From positions 372,001-436,000 of the forward strand of contig NZ_JABUXV010000001.1 in assembly GCF_014897705.1 (NCBI RefSeq): a stretch of 64,000 nt of DNA, given 5' to 3'. Below are positions 6,869-16,884 of this stretch, piece by piece (position 1 is the stretch's first letter; every line of letters starts with the position of its first letter). The notes beneath the pieces are model-generated. The model worked only from the letters and a program-made list of their open reading frames with translations, did not search any database and was not told where the DNA came from. Source of the stretch: Brachybacterium sp. FME24 (GTDB taxonomy: Bacteria > Actinomycetota > Actinomycetes > Actinomycetales > Dermabacteraceae). The position numbers and the translations under genes were made by a program.

Positions 6869-7606
6869 TCAGGCTCCGCCGCCGTTGACGTGGAGCGTCT
6901 GGCCGTTGACCCATCGCGCAGGGCCGGCGAGGAAGGAGACGACCTCGGCCATGTCCTCCGGCGTGCCCAGGCGTTCCATCGGAGTCAAGCCGGCGATCCC
7001 GTCGATCTGCTCCTGACTCTTGCCCTCGAAGAACAGGGGCGTCGCGGTCGGGCCGGGAGAGACGGCGTTGACGGTGATGTCGCGCCCGCGCAGCTCGCGA
7101 GCAAGGATGAGGGTGATCGCCTCGACCGCGCCCTTGGACGCCGCGTACGCGCCGTATCCGGGGATCTGTAAGCGAGTCACCGAGGTGGAGAAGTTGATGA
7201 TCGCTCCGCCACCGCGCATCCGCTGCGCCGCGAGCTGATCGACGACGAATGTGCCGCGCACGTTCGTGCGCTGCACCCGGTCGAACACCTCCAGATCCAA
7301 CTGCGCGATCGGCGAGAGCGGCATGATGCCCGCCGTGTGCACGAGCACATCCACGCCGCCGAACTCGCGCTCCGCGGCATCGAACACCGCTGCCATGTCC
7401 TGGTCGTCGGCGATGTCCCCGCCCACGGCGACGGCCCGGCCGCCCGCCGAGACGATTCCTGCGACGATTCCCTCGGCGCGCTCCTTGTTGCCGGCGTAGT
7501 GGACGACGACCGCGAGGCCGTCCTCGGCAAGGCGCTCGGCGCTGACCCGCCCCATCCCGCCGGAGCCGCCCGTGATGATGGCGACGCGATCCACAGTGCT
7601 TGTCAT
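6869..7606 (-). CDS. SDR-family oxidoreductase (3-ketoacyl reductase-like)
   Basis: 245 residues, a typical classical SDR. The cofactor motif TGGSGGMG is at 12-19, the NAG-equivalent TAG at 91-93, the catalytic Ser is near 140-142 and Tyr154/Lys158 lie in YAASK. The C-terminus has the usual PTATPLF and VNGQTLHVNGG elements. The ATG at 7606 is chosen because GGAGGAA lies immediately upstream; a longer frame to 7708 would run through the promoter region and into the divergent gene. It is divergent from a TetR regulator, with clear inverted repeats between them, so repression by that regulator is likely. Substrate unknown. Confidence 0.88.
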   Translation of the reverse strand: MTSTVDRVAIITGGSGGMGRVSAERLAEDGLAVVVHYAGNKERAEGIVAGIVSAGGRAVAVGGDIADDQDMAAVFDAAEREFGGVDVLVHTAGIMPLSPIAQLDLEVFDRVQRTNVRGTFVVDQLAAQRMRGGGAIINFSTSVTRLQIPGYGAYAASKGAVEAITLILARELRGRDITVNAVSPGPTATPLFFEGKSQEQIDGIAGLTPMERLGTPEDMAEVVSFLAGPARWVNGQTLHVNGGGA

Positions 7607-7628
7607 GGTTCCTCCATCAGATAGGATG

Positions 7629-7669
7629 TGAACATGTTGTTCATAACGGAGAGTAGCACCGTAATGAAC
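7629..7669. promoter_or_regulatory. TetR operator candidate between SDR and tetR
   Basis: Three TGAAC/GTTCA half-sites are present. TGAAC-N5-GTTCA spans 7629-7643, and GTTCATAACGG (7639-7649) is an imperfect inverse (10 of 11) of CCGTAATGAAC (7659-7669). The overlap of two dyads in an 89-base divergent region is typical of autoregulated TetR loci. Confidence 0.6.
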
Positions 7670-7695
7670 GAACCGTCCACTAGAAGGAGTGAGCG

Positions 7696-8289
7696 ATGAG
7701 TGACGCACAGGTGACGCGACGGGGACGAGGGCGTCGGCCTGCCGCGGAGGTGCGCGCCGAAGTGCTTGCTGCCGCGAGCCGCCTTCTCCTGACAGAGGGC
7801 ATGCAGGCGGTCACGTTCGAGCGGGTCGCGAAAGAGGGCGGCGCGAGCAAGACCACGCTGTACAAATGGTGGCCATCACCTGGGGCGCTGGCCGCTGAGG
7901 CGTACTTTGCGAAGAGCGAGCTCGCACTGGAATTCCCCGACACGGGAGACCTTCATGCAGACCTCGTCACCCAGCTGACCGCGTTCGTCGCGCTCCTCTC
8001 GGACGATGCTGTCGGAAAACCCCTGTCCGAGCTCATCGGGGCCGCGCAGACAGACCCTGAACTCGCCGAGGCCTGGACTCGGACGTACTCGCACCCCCGT
8101 CGCGAGCTCGCCCGGGAGCGCCTGCGCTCCGCACAGCGAAGCGGTGGCCTCAATGCAGATGCGGACGTCGACATCATGGTCGACCAGCTCTGGGGAGCCT
8201 GCTATCACCGGCTGCTGGTCCTGAAGGTGTCGCTCGACGATCTCAACATCGATCGCCTGGTGACCTACGCCTTGCGTGGGGCGCAGTAG
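7696..8289 (+). CDS. TetR/AcrR-family transcriptional regulator
   Basis: 197 residues. An N-terminal HTH (about 17-65) contains VTFERVAKEGGASKTTLYKWWPSPGALAAEAY, and a C-terminal all-helical ligand domain with the pattern seen in actinobacterial TetR_C proteins follows. AGAAGGAG lies 7 bases before the ATG. It is divergent from the SDR-GSDH operon, and the shared operator suggests it represses both directions. The inducer is unknown; an aldehyde or quinone-like substrate of the SDR is one possibility. Confidence 0.88.
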   Translation: MSDAQVTRRGRGRRPAAEVRAEVLAAASRLLLTEGMQAVTFERVAKEGGASKTTLYKWWPSPGALAAEAYFAKSELALEFPDTGDLHADLVTQLTAFVALLSDDAVGKPLSELIGAAQTDPELAEAWTRTYSHPRRELARERLRSAQRSGGLNADADVDIMVDQLWGACYHRLLVLKVSLDDLNIDRLVTYALRGAQ

Positions 8290-8353
8290 GCCATCTAGTG
8301 TCCCGGTCCGGACTGTCAGGTGCGAGCAGTCCCCGTGCACATAAGCTTCGCCC

Positions 8354-9571
8354 ATGGCTTCGGGACACTCCCACTCACACCGCGGACGTGCCCCGGCTTC
8401 TCCTCGGTCGCGCACGGTGCTCATCTCTCTCACGGTGGCGCTGCTGCTCCTGACCATCTTCGGTCTGATTCGGCTGTGGCCGGATTCGGACTCCCGACCC
8501 GAGAGCGCCGCCCTGCTCGCCCCGGGCGTCGAGATCCTCTCGGTCGAGGTCACTGCGATTCCGGGGGATACTCAGCCGCAGGAGTCGATGCTCGTCGAGG
8601 CGACCGGCCGCTCCGGGGACATCCGGGACGAGAACGTGCAGGTCGAGGTCACTCCCGAGATCGCCGCAGACGGCATCCATACGGGTGATCGGATCCGCGT
8701 CCCCGCGATCGACGAGGCGGGGGACGACGCGCCCTACTTCTACTTCGACCATGAGCGCGGGGTCCCCCTGGGCGCTCTCTTCGTGCTGTACCTGCTGGTG
8801 GTCGCCCTGGTGGCGCGGGGAGCCGGACTGCGCGCGGTCCTCGGACTCGCCGCTGGGGTGGCGATCGTCGTCCTGTTCATGCTGCCGGCGATCCTCGCGG
8901 GCGAGGACGCGGTGCTGGTCGCCCTCGTCGGCGGCTCCGCCATGATCTTCCCCTGCGTCTACTTCGCCCATGGCATCTCCATCCGCACCACCACAGCCGT
9001 GCTCGGCACGTTCGGCGGTATCGCGATCACCGTGGTCGCGGCCCTCGCCGCCGGCCGCCCGGCCGGGATGACCGGAACTGATGGCGAGGCGGCGAAGCTG
9101 CTCGCGGGGAGCAACCCGGAGGTGTCGCTCTCGGCCGTCTTCCTGGCCGGCGTGATCATCTCGGGGCTGGGCGCCCTGAACGACGTGACGATCACGCAGG
9201 CGTCCTCGGTGTGGGAGCTGCGCGCCGCGATGCCGTCGGCGTCCCGCTGGACGGTGTTCTCCTCGGCCATGCGCATCGGGCGCGACCACATCGCCTCGAC
9301 GGTCTATACCCTCGCCTATGCCTACATCGGGTCCGCGCTGCCCACCCTCCTGTTCGCCTCGATGCTGGAGCGCTCGTTCCTGGGCACGCTCGCCGCCGGC
9401 GAGATTGCGGCCGAGGTGTTCCGCACCCTGATCGCCTCGATCGGTCTGGTGCTCGCGATTCCGCTCACCACGGGGATCGCCGCGCTCCTGGCCACCAGCA
9501 CCGGGGCCGCCGAGAAGCCCGTGAGGAAGTCCCGTCGGCAGATGCTCGAGGAGCGCCTGGGCGTGCTGTGA
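8354..9571 (+). CDS. YibE/F-like integral membrane protein
   Basis: 405 residues. One N-terminal helix (about 22-42) is followed by an extracytoplasmic beta-rich domain (about 50-130, with PGDTQ and GDRIRVP) and then seven or so hydrophobic segments to residue 385, ending with the cytoplasmic basic tail RKSRRQMLEERLGVL. The layout and the DVTITQASSVWEL segment match the YibE/F family. Some Gram-positive homologues sit in metal- or zinc-regulated operons, but the molecular function is unknown. A His-rich N-terminus (MASGHSHSH) could bind metal. It appears monocistronic, with 41 bases to the next gene. Confidence 0.8.
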   Translation: MASGHSHSHRGRAPASPRSRTVLISLTVALLLLTIFGLIRLWPDSDSRPESAALLAPGVEILSVEVTAIPGDTQPQESMLVEATGRSGDIRDENVQVEVTPEIAADGIHTGDRIRVPAIDEAGDDAPYFYFDHERGVPLGALFVLYLLVVALVARGAGLRAVLGLAAGVAIVVLFMLPAILAGEDAVLVALVGGSAMIFPCVYFAHGISIRTTTAVLGTFGGIAITVVAALAAGRPAGMTGTDGEAAKLLAGSNPEVSLSAVFLAGVIISGLGALNDVTITQASSVWELRAAMPSASRWTVFSSAMRIGRDHIASTVYTLAYAYIGSALPTLLFASMLERSFLGTLAAGEIAAEVFRTLIASIGLVLAIPLTTGIAALLATSTGAAEKPVRKSRRQMLEERLGVL

Positions 9572-9612
9572 ACCGCGCATCCCGGCAGTGGGTTCCCGGG
9601 TAGCGTGATCGT

Positions 9613-11676
9613 GTGACTGCCACCACCCCGACTCCTGACACCTCCGCTGCCGCATCCCCCAAGGCCGCCAACTCCCCTGCGTCCACTGACTCCTCTGACT
9701 TCTCCGACATCGACGGCCTCCTGCGGGTGCCGCGGCTGGCGTCCGTGGCCGCCGGTCCTGACGGCCGCGTGATCGCGGCCATCCAGGAGGCCGACGAGCA
9801 CGGTGCGAAGCTGATCTCCTCGCTCTGGGAGCTCGATGTCGTCGGCGAGCGCCCGGCTCGACGCCTGACCTTCTCTGCGGAGGGCGAGAGTGCCCCGACG
9901 TTCGCCCCGGACGGAACGGTGCTGTTCAGCTCGGCCCGCCCGGACCCGCAGGGCGAATCGGAGGAGGACTCCTCCGCCATCTGGCGCCTTCCCGTCACCG
10001 GTGAGGCCCAGGTGGTCGCCTCCGCGCCCGGGGGCCTGTCCCTGCTCTCCGTCGCCGAGGACGGCACCATGCTCGGCGCGACCAGTGTGCTGCCCGGCGG
10101 CGCCCTCGAGGACGACGCCGAGCGCCGGAAGGCTCGCAAGGACGCGAAGCAGACCACCATCTGGCATACCGGCATGCCGATCCGGATGTGGGACCACGAG
10201 ATCGGCGACTCGAGCCGGCGCCTGGTCCTGGTCTCCCCCGCGGGCGACCTCACCGATCTCACCCCGGACGTCGGCACCGTCACCCTGTATAACGCCTCGG
10301 CGGATCTCTCCCCCGATGGCAGCACGGTCGCGACGTCGTGGACCCAGCGCGTGCGCGGCGGCGAGACCCGCAGCTCGATCGTCCTGATCGACACCGCGAG
10401 CCTTCGCCGCGTCGCCCTGCTCACCGCTGACGACGCCGCCCAGTACGGAAGCCCGCTGTTCTCCCGGGACGGCATGCACCTGGCCGTGATCCGCTCGACG
10501 ACCTCCAGCCCGACCGACACCAGCTACAGCCGCCTGGAGATCCACCCGATCGGTGGCGGCAAGCCGGTGACCGCCGACCTCGGCGACCTGAGCATCGGTG
10601 ACCTGGAGTGGGCCGCGGACGGCACGCTCCTGGTCGCCGGCGACCTGCACTCCTCCGGCGCTGTCCTCGCCGTGGACCCGGCGACCGGCACCGCGCGCAC
10701 GCTGGCCGCCGACGGCGTCTATTCCGCTCTCGCCTCCGCCGACGACGGGAGCCTGTTCGCGCTGCGCAACGACGTGGCGACCCCGTCGCGCCCGGTGCGA
10801 ATCACGGCTCGCGGCGCCACCACCGAGCTGCCGGCCCCGGGCGCCCTCGGTGCTCTCCCCGGCACCCTGGAATGGGTGCAGACCGACGTCGACGGCGTGA
10901 GCGTCGGCGGCTGGCTGTGCGTGCCGACCTCCGCATCACCCAACTCCCCTGCCCCGGTCATGCTATGGATCCATGGCGGTCCGCACGGCTCCTACAACGC
11001 GTGGAGCTGGCGCTGGTGCCCGTGGCTCGCCGTGCAGCGCGGCTACTCGGTCCTGATGCCGGATCCGGCGATGTCCACCGGATACGGGGATGCCGGGTTG
11101 AACCGCGGCTGGCCGCGCCTGCCTGATGTCGTGTTCCACGAATGCGAGACCCTGCTGGACTCGGTGCTGCCGCGCCCGGAGCTCGACGACACGCGCACCG
11201 CGCTGCTGGGCGCCTCCTTCGGCGGGTTCATGGCGAACTGGATCGCCGGGCACAGCGACCGCTTCGACGCGATCGTCACCCACGCAGGGCTGTGGGCACT
11301 CGAGCAGCAGCACCGCACCACCGACGCGGCGGCCTCGAAGATGCGGGTGCACCGCCACGAGGACGAGGATCCTCAGTGGTACGGCGCGTACTCCCCGCAC
11401 CGCGCCGCCGCATCGATCACCACCCCGATGCTGGTCACGCACGGCAATCGTGACTACCGGGTGCCGATCAGCGAGGCATTGCGCCTGTGGTGGGACCTGG
11501 TCTCCGGATGGGACGGCCCGCCCGAGACCATGCCTCACCGCTTCCTGCAGCTGACCAGCGAGAACCATTGGGTGCTGACCCCGTCGAACGCGCTCGCGTG
11601 GAACCAGGCCGTGCTCGCCTTCTGCGATCAGCACGTGCTGGGCGCCGACCCGATCCCGGAGGTCCTGCCCTGGTGA
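9613..11676 (+). CDS. S9 family serine peptidase (prolyl oligopeptidase/acylaminoacyl peptidase type)
   Basis: 687 residues, no signal peptide, so cytoplasmic. Residues about 30-420 form a WD-like beta-propeller, and residues 430-687 an alpha/beta hydrolase. The catalytic triad is readable: Ser535 in GASFGG, Asp614 in NRDYRVP and His652 in ENHWVL. The substrate-gate motif WIHGGPHGSYN is present. The family trims short peptides from the N-terminal side. The start is a GTG, and the first 25 residues are a Thr/Ser/Ala/Pro-rich extension. No operon partner is obvious. Confidence 0.9.
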   Translation: MTATTPTPDTSAAASPKAANSPASTDSSDFSDIDGLLRVPRLASVAAGPDGRVIAAIQEADEHGAKLISSLWELDVVGERPARRLTFSAEGESAPTFAPDGTVLFSSARPDPQGESEEDSSAIWRLPVTGEAQVVASAPGGLSLLSVAEDGTMLGATSVLPGGALEDDAERRKARKDAKQTTIWHTGMPIRMWDHEIGDSSRRLVLVSPAGDLTDLTPDVGTVTLYNASADLSPDGSTVATSWTQRVRGGETRSSIVLIDTASLRRVALLTADDAAQYGSPLFSRDGMHLAVIRSTTSSPTDTSYSRLEIHPIGGGKPVTADLGDLSIGDLEWAADGTLLVAGDLHSSGAVLAVDPATGTARTLAADGVYSALASADDGSLFALRNDVATPSRPVRITARGATTELPAPGALGALPGTLEWVQTDVDGVSVGGWLCVPTSASPNSPAPVMLWIHGGPHGSYNAWSWRWCPWLAVQRGYSVLMPDPAMSTGYGDAGLNRGWPRLPDVVFHECETLLDSVLPRPELDDTRTALLGASFGGFMANWIAGHSDRFDAIVTHAGLWALEQQHRTTDAAASKMRVHRHEDEDPQWYGAYSPHRAAASITTPMLVTHGNRDYRVPISEALRLWWDLVSGWDGPPETMPHRFLQLTSENHWVLTPSNALAWNQAVLAFCDQHVLGADPIPEVLPW

Positions 11677-11794
11677 GACCGTAGGCAGGCTCCATCAACC
11701 GGCCACCAGGTCTTGCAGAGAGCAGAACCCGGGTGGGGGCCGAGCAGGTCAGCCGCGCCACCACCAGGCGCATCTCCCCCGCGCCTCACGGCGA

Positions 11795-12619
11795 TCAGGG
11801 CTGCGGCGCGGTCGCGATCGCCAGCAGGTGGGGGCTGTACCCGGCGAGGAGATCTTCGCCGATCCCGGTACCGCGCACTCGGGCTTCGGCGGCCTCGACC
11901 AGCTGCACCGCATGGCCGAGGATCTCGTCGTCGGCAGGGATCATCTCGAGCGCGCCGAGGTTCGGGCCCTCCAGTCCGTGCACCTGGACACCGCCGAACC
12001 CCGACTGTTCGATCTCCTCGCGCAGCTCGGCGACGGTATGGAGGTGCCCGCCAGGGAAACCGTCGGACTCGTTGGCCCACCCCCCGGTGCGCAGGATGTC
12101 CAGCAGCTCATGCCGCACGGCGTCCAGCCCCCCGTGGACCACTGTGTCCACCACGTTGGTGAGACGCGTGATGCCCTGGGCGACGAGGAGACCTCCGGGG
12201 CGGAGCACGCGCAACGCCTCGCGGAGCGACAGGTCGCGGTCGGCCCGGGCGGACAGGTGATACAGCGGGCCGAACAGGAGCACGGCATCGACTCTTTGCG
12301 AGGGGATCTCGAGAGATCGCGCGTCACCGACGACCGCCTCGAACGTGTCGACCTCGGCAGCTGCCGCGACCTGGGTGGCGACAGGATCGATCAGCGTCAC
12401 GTCGTGCCCGGCCTCGGCGAGCCAGCTGCTGTGGATTCCGGTCGCGCCGCCCACGTCGAGGATCCGGGAGGTCGGGGCGAGATGCGCGGAGACGAGCCGC
12501 CGCACGCGCTCGAACTCGAGCCGGCCGCCGACGGAGCGGGTCTGCAGGCGGGCGTGCTCCTCACCCAGTCCGTAGTAGTCCTGGATCTTCGCGTCGAGGG
12601 CGTGCTGGGGGCTCTGCAT
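11795..12619 (-). CDS. Class I SAM-dependent methyltransferase
   Basis: 274 residues. Motif I is ILDVGGATGIHSSWLAEAG (about 53-71), followed by an acidic residue after beta-2 (LIDPV) and the post-motif LRVLRPGGLLVAQG. The substrate cannot be inferred; the overall pattern resembles small-molecule (ubiE-like) rather than RNA or DNA methyltransferases. The C-terminal third is longer than the minimal fold and may form a lid. Neighbours are convergent or unrelated, so it is probably a single-gene unit. Confidence 0.82.
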   Translation of the reverse strand: MQSPQHALDAKIQDYYGLGEEHARLQTRSVGGRLEFERVRRLVSAHLAPTSRILDVGGATGIHSSWLAEAGHDVTLIDPVATQVAAAAEVDTFEAVVGDARSLEIPSQRVDAVLLFGPLYHLSARADRDLSLREALRVLRPGGLLVAQGITRLTNVVDTVVHGGLDAVRHELLDILRTGGWANESDGFPGGHLHTVAELREEIEQSGFGGVQVHGLEGPNLGALEMIPADDEILGHAVQLVEAAEARVRGTGIGEDLLAGYSPHLLAIATAPQP

Positions 12620-12777
12620 GGCAGAACCTTAGGTCCACCCCAGCGCTGAACCCATCCCGCTAGCCCGGCAACGGTGAGGTGACACCCGCTGAGAAACGGT
12701 TGCTGGTGCGACCTCACGCTCTCAGGAGGGGGTGACCCCGCGCTGCGAGCCGAAAGTTTCCAGTGTCGGGCCGCCTC

Positions 12778-14241
12778 TCAGTTGAGGGTGCCGGTGAGGC
12801 GGCCGTGGAACTGAGAGGAATGCTCGTCGAGGCCGGTGAATCGCACCTCGATGTCGTGGTCGGCGTACTTGGTCTGCACCGAGTCCAGGACGGCGACCGT
12901 GGAGGCATCCCAGATCTGCGCGGCAGAGAAGTCGACCGAGACGGTCGGCGGGTCCTCGGCGTAGGAGAACTGCTCGACGAGGTCGTTGCTGCTCCCGAAG
13001 AACAGGGGGCCGCGCACGGAGTAGGTGACGCCGTCGGGCTCGGCGATGCGCTGGACCGTGGTCACCCGTGACACCCGCCGGGCGAACAGGACCATCGCCA
13101 GCAGCGCACCGGCAGCCACCCCGATCGCGAGGTTGTGCGTCACCACCACGACGGCCACGGTCACCACCATCACGCTGGTCTCCGACAGCGGCATGCGCTT
13201 CAGGGTCGAGAGGCGGATGCTGTGGAAGTCGACGGTGGAGAGGGCGACCACCATCATCACGGCGGCGAGCGCGGCCATCGGGATCTGCGCCATGAGATCC
13301 GAGAGCACGGTGACCAGCACCAGCAGCAGCACGCCGGCGATGAAGGTGGAGACGCGGGTGCGGGCACGGCCGAGCTTCACGTTCACCACGGTCTGGCCGA
13401 TCATGGCGCAGCCGGCGATCCCGCCCCAGAACCCGGCGAGGATGTTCGCGGCGCCCAGCGCCCAGGACTCGCGCCCCTTGGCGGACTTCGTGTCGGTGAT
13501 GTCGTCCACGAGCTTCGCGGTCAGCAGGGTCTCCATGAGGCCCACGAAAGCGACGCTGAGGGCCGTCGGCCCGATGAGCTTGAGGGTCTCGAGGTCCAGC
13601 GGCACCTGGAGCTGGGTGAGTCCGGGCAGGCCGCCGGCGATCTCGCCCTGGTCACCGACGTTCGGGACCGTGAAGTGGGCGACCATCGCGATACCGGTGA
13701 CCAGCACGATCGCCACCAGCGGCGCGGGCACGGCCTTGGTCAGCCTCGGCAGCACGAGAACGATCACCAGGGTGAGAGCGAACAGCGGGTAGACCATCGT
13801 CGGCACGTCGAGCACATGCTGCAGCTGGGCGGTGAAGATCAGGATGCCCAGGGAGTTGACGAAGCCGATCATCACCGAGCGGGGGATGAATCGCATGATC
13901 CTGGCCAGGCCCGTGACCCCGAAGAGGATCTGGATGATCCCGGCGACGATCACGGTGGGCAGCAGGTATTCGACGCCGTGCTCGTGAACCAGGGGGGCGA
14001 CGACGAGCGCGACGGCGCCGGCGGCCGCGGTGATCATGGCGGGCCGGCCCCCGAGGATCGACATCGACACGGCCAGCACGACCGAGGCGATGAGGCTGAC
14101 CTTCGGGTCCACGCCCGCGATCACCGAGAACGAGATCACCTCGGGGATGAGGGCGAGAGTCGTCACGGCTCCGGCCAGTACCTCGGTCGTCAGGAGACGG
14201 GGGTTGCGCAGCGCCTGGAGAGTCGTCGGGGTAGCAGTCAC
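12778..14241 (-). CDS. SulP family inorganic anion transporter
   Basis: 487 residues. About 11-12 membrane helices (residues 15-390) carry SulP signatures early (EVLAGAVTTLALIPEVISFSVIAG) and in the middle (SVAFVGLMETLLTAKLVDD). A C-terminal STAS domain (about 400-487, FGSSNDLVEQF and DASTVAVLDSVQ) follows. SulP carriers move sulfate, bicarbonate, molybdate or dicarboxylates; the absence of a fused carbonic anhydrase leaves the substrate open. It is not linked to sulfur genes here. Confidence 0.9.
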   Translation of the reverse strand: MTATPTTLQALRNPRLLTTEVLAGAVTTLALIPEVISFSVIAGVDPKVSLIASVVLAVSMSILGGRPAMITAAAGAVALVVAPLVHEHGVEYLLPTVIVAGIIQILFGVTGLARIMRFIPRSVMIGFVNSLGILIFTAQLQHVLDVPTMVYPLFALTLVIVLVLPRLTKAVPAPLVAIVLVTGIAMVAHFTVPNVGDQGEIAGGLPGLTQLQVPLDLETLKLIGPTALSVAFVGLMETLLTAKLVDDITDTKSAKGRESWALGAANILAGFWGGIAGCAMIGQTVVNVKLGRARTRVSTFIAGVLLLVLVTVLSDLMAQIPMAALAAVMMVVALSTVDFHSIRLSTLKRMPLSETSVMVVTVAVVVVTHNLAIGVAAGALLAMVLFARRVSRVTTVQRIAEPDGVTYSVRGPLFFGSSNDLVEQFSYAEDPPTVSVDFSAAQIWDASTVAVLDSVQTKYADHDIEVRFTGLDEHSSQFHGRLTGTLN

Positions 14242-14401
14242 GACCGGACCTTACCGGAGCACGCCGCTCACCCGCGCCTGCCTCCAGCGGATGCCACGGG
14301 CCTGACCGGACCGGCCGGCGTGTGCCGTGATGCCAGGCCGGGCTACGCTTCTGGGACCCCCTGCTGCGCACCGCGCGCGGGCCCGACCGGACAGAGGACG
14401 C

Positions 14402-14668
14402 ATGACGCAGGACTCGCGACGCACCTTCGATGCCACCTGGATGCCCTTCGGCATGCTGATCGGATTCATCCTGGGTGTCGGCGCCTCGCTGGCCGTGTCC
14501 GACAACCTGTTCGTGGGCGCCACCATCGGTTTCGTGGCCGGCACGATCCTCGGGATCGTGCTGGGCTTTCGCACTCCCAAGGGATCCGAGGCGGACGAGG
14601 ATGCCGAGGACGACCGCCGCCGCGCCACCCAGGACGATCCTCCCCCGCAGCATCCCGACGACCACTGA
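14402..14668 (+). CDS. Small two-helix membrane protein
   Basis: 88 residues starting MTQDSRRTFDATWMPFGM, with AGAGGA upstream deciding this ATG over one at 14327. Two hydrophobic segments with glycine-rich packing (about 15-33 and 38-57) are followed by a charged cytoplasmic tail rich in Asp, Glu, Arg and Pro. It resembles the many actinobacterial hypothetical proteins with paired GxxxG helices. No function is assigned. Confidence 0.75.
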   Translation: MTQDSRRTFDATWMPFGMLIGFILGVGASLAVSDNLFVGATIGFVAGTILGIVLGFRTPKGSEADEDAEDDRRRATQDDPPPQHPDDH

Positions 14669-14900
14669 CGCTGAGCCGGACCGCTCGCTCGCTGCACGCG
14701 GCACGCGGCTTTCTGTCGGCCGGCGCGCTCCGCACCGGAAGCCTCTTCGCCCCCACGCGAGAGCTTTCCTCCCCACCTCTCGGTCATCCACAATTCTTCC
14801 AGGTGTCGTACCTGGTAATCCGAGGGTGTGATGCCATGCTGGGCGCACCTGGTCGATGAACGGCCAGTGAACACCGCCTGATGGCGCCAGGAGGATTCCG

Positions 14901-15128
14901 ATGAAGGTCACCGATACGCACGACACCGCTGCCGAACATTTCGACTATCTCGAGGCCGACACCCTGCAGGAGGTGGCGCGCGACGATGCACGCCGCAGCA
15001 CTCAGGATCACGACAGCGAACAGGCCGAGCTGCTCGAGCAGGCTGAACTGGCCGATCTCGCCGATCTGGTCGAGGCCACCGGCCCCGTCCATACCGGCAC
15101 GCCGCATCTCACCGCGCACACCGCCTGA
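14901..15128 (+). CDS. Small acidic hypothetical protein
   Basis: 75 residues, soluble and strongly acidic, with a Glu/Gln/Leu-rich central helix (QAELLEQAELADLADLVEA). A good AGGAGG ribosome site lies 6 bases before the ATG. The family is not recognised. The preceding 232 bases hold no gene. A hairpin follows the stop and separates it from the convergent thiD. Confidence 0.65.
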   Translation: MKVTDTHDTAAEHFDYLEADTLQEVARDDARRSTQDHDSEQAELLEQAELADLADLVEATGPVHTGTPHLTAHTA

Positions 15129-15158
15129 GGCCCGGACGGTTCCTCACGGCATCGCGGC

Positions 15159-15178
15159 GCGCAGGGCTCGAGCCCGAC

Positions 15179-15190
<12 letters not shown>
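15159..15190. terminator. Hairpin at the convergent end of thiD
   Basis: GCGCAGGGCT (15159-15168) pairs with AGCCCTGCGC (15181-15190) around a 12-base loop, overlapping the thiD stop. No T-run. It is a candidate shared terminator. Confidence 0.45.
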
Positions 15191-16158
<968 letters not shown>

Positions 16159-16162
<4 letters not shown>

Positions 16163-16884
16163 CGCTGCCCCCTCCCGTGGTCGAACGCTCCCAGCAGGGA
16201 GGCTGCGGCCGCTTGCGGGTCGGCGGCGGTGGCGATCGCGGAGACCACGCAGATGCCGTCGATCCCGGTCGCTGCGACGTCCGAGACGAGCGTGTCGTCG
16301 AGGCCCCCGATGGCGACGGTGCGCGGCAGACCGGCCGCAGCCGATGGGTGACGCCCCCTCGCGGTCTTCCACGGCGCGAGGCAGGCGGCGAGCCCGTCGA
16401 GCCCGAGCGGGGCGGCGGCGTCGGTCTTGGTGGCAGTGGCGCGGATCGGGCCGATGCCGAGGATGTCGGCCACTCCCTCGGCGAGAGCCTCGCGCACCTG
16501 TTCGGCAGTCCCGGTCGACAGACCGATCATGAGCTCTGCGCCGAGGACCTCCCGCGCCTGCGCGGGCGAGGCGTCGCCCTGACCCACGTGCAGATGGCAA
16601 CGGGTCTGCTCGGCGACGGCGAGCCGGTCGTTGACGACCAGCGGGATCTGCGCTGCCCGCGGTCCGAGTCCCGAGGCCAGGATCCGTCGGCACTGCTCCA
16701 CCAGTTCGGCGAGGTCGGCATCGGAGGCCTGCTTGTCGCGCAGCTGGATCATGCCGGCTCCACCGCGCACGGCCGCGAGGACCACGTCGGGCACGGCGTC
16801 GATCCCGCCGCAGAGCGCGGAATCGGTGACGAAGTACAGGCGCAGGTCCGCGGCATGCGCGACGCGCAGCGAGGAGCGGCTCAT
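16159..16884 (-). CDS. thiE: Thiamine-phosphate synthase
   Basis: 241 residues. A TIM barrel that joins HMP-PP and THZ-P to form thiamine phosphate. Family motifs in order: MIQLRDKQA (strand 2 and phosphate site), [21 protein letters not shown] and [14 protein letters not shown] (phosphate-binding loop). It overlaps thiM by four bases upstream and thiD downstream, so the three are translationally coupled. The run of kinases for both precursors plus this enzyme indicates salvage of HMP and thiazole. Confidence 0.95.

Noticed and set aside
13135-14859. Plus-strand open frame with His-rich repeats opposite the SulP gene
   Set aside because: The His/Gly/Asp richness is the complement of the SulP hydrophobic codons; no start signal or family.
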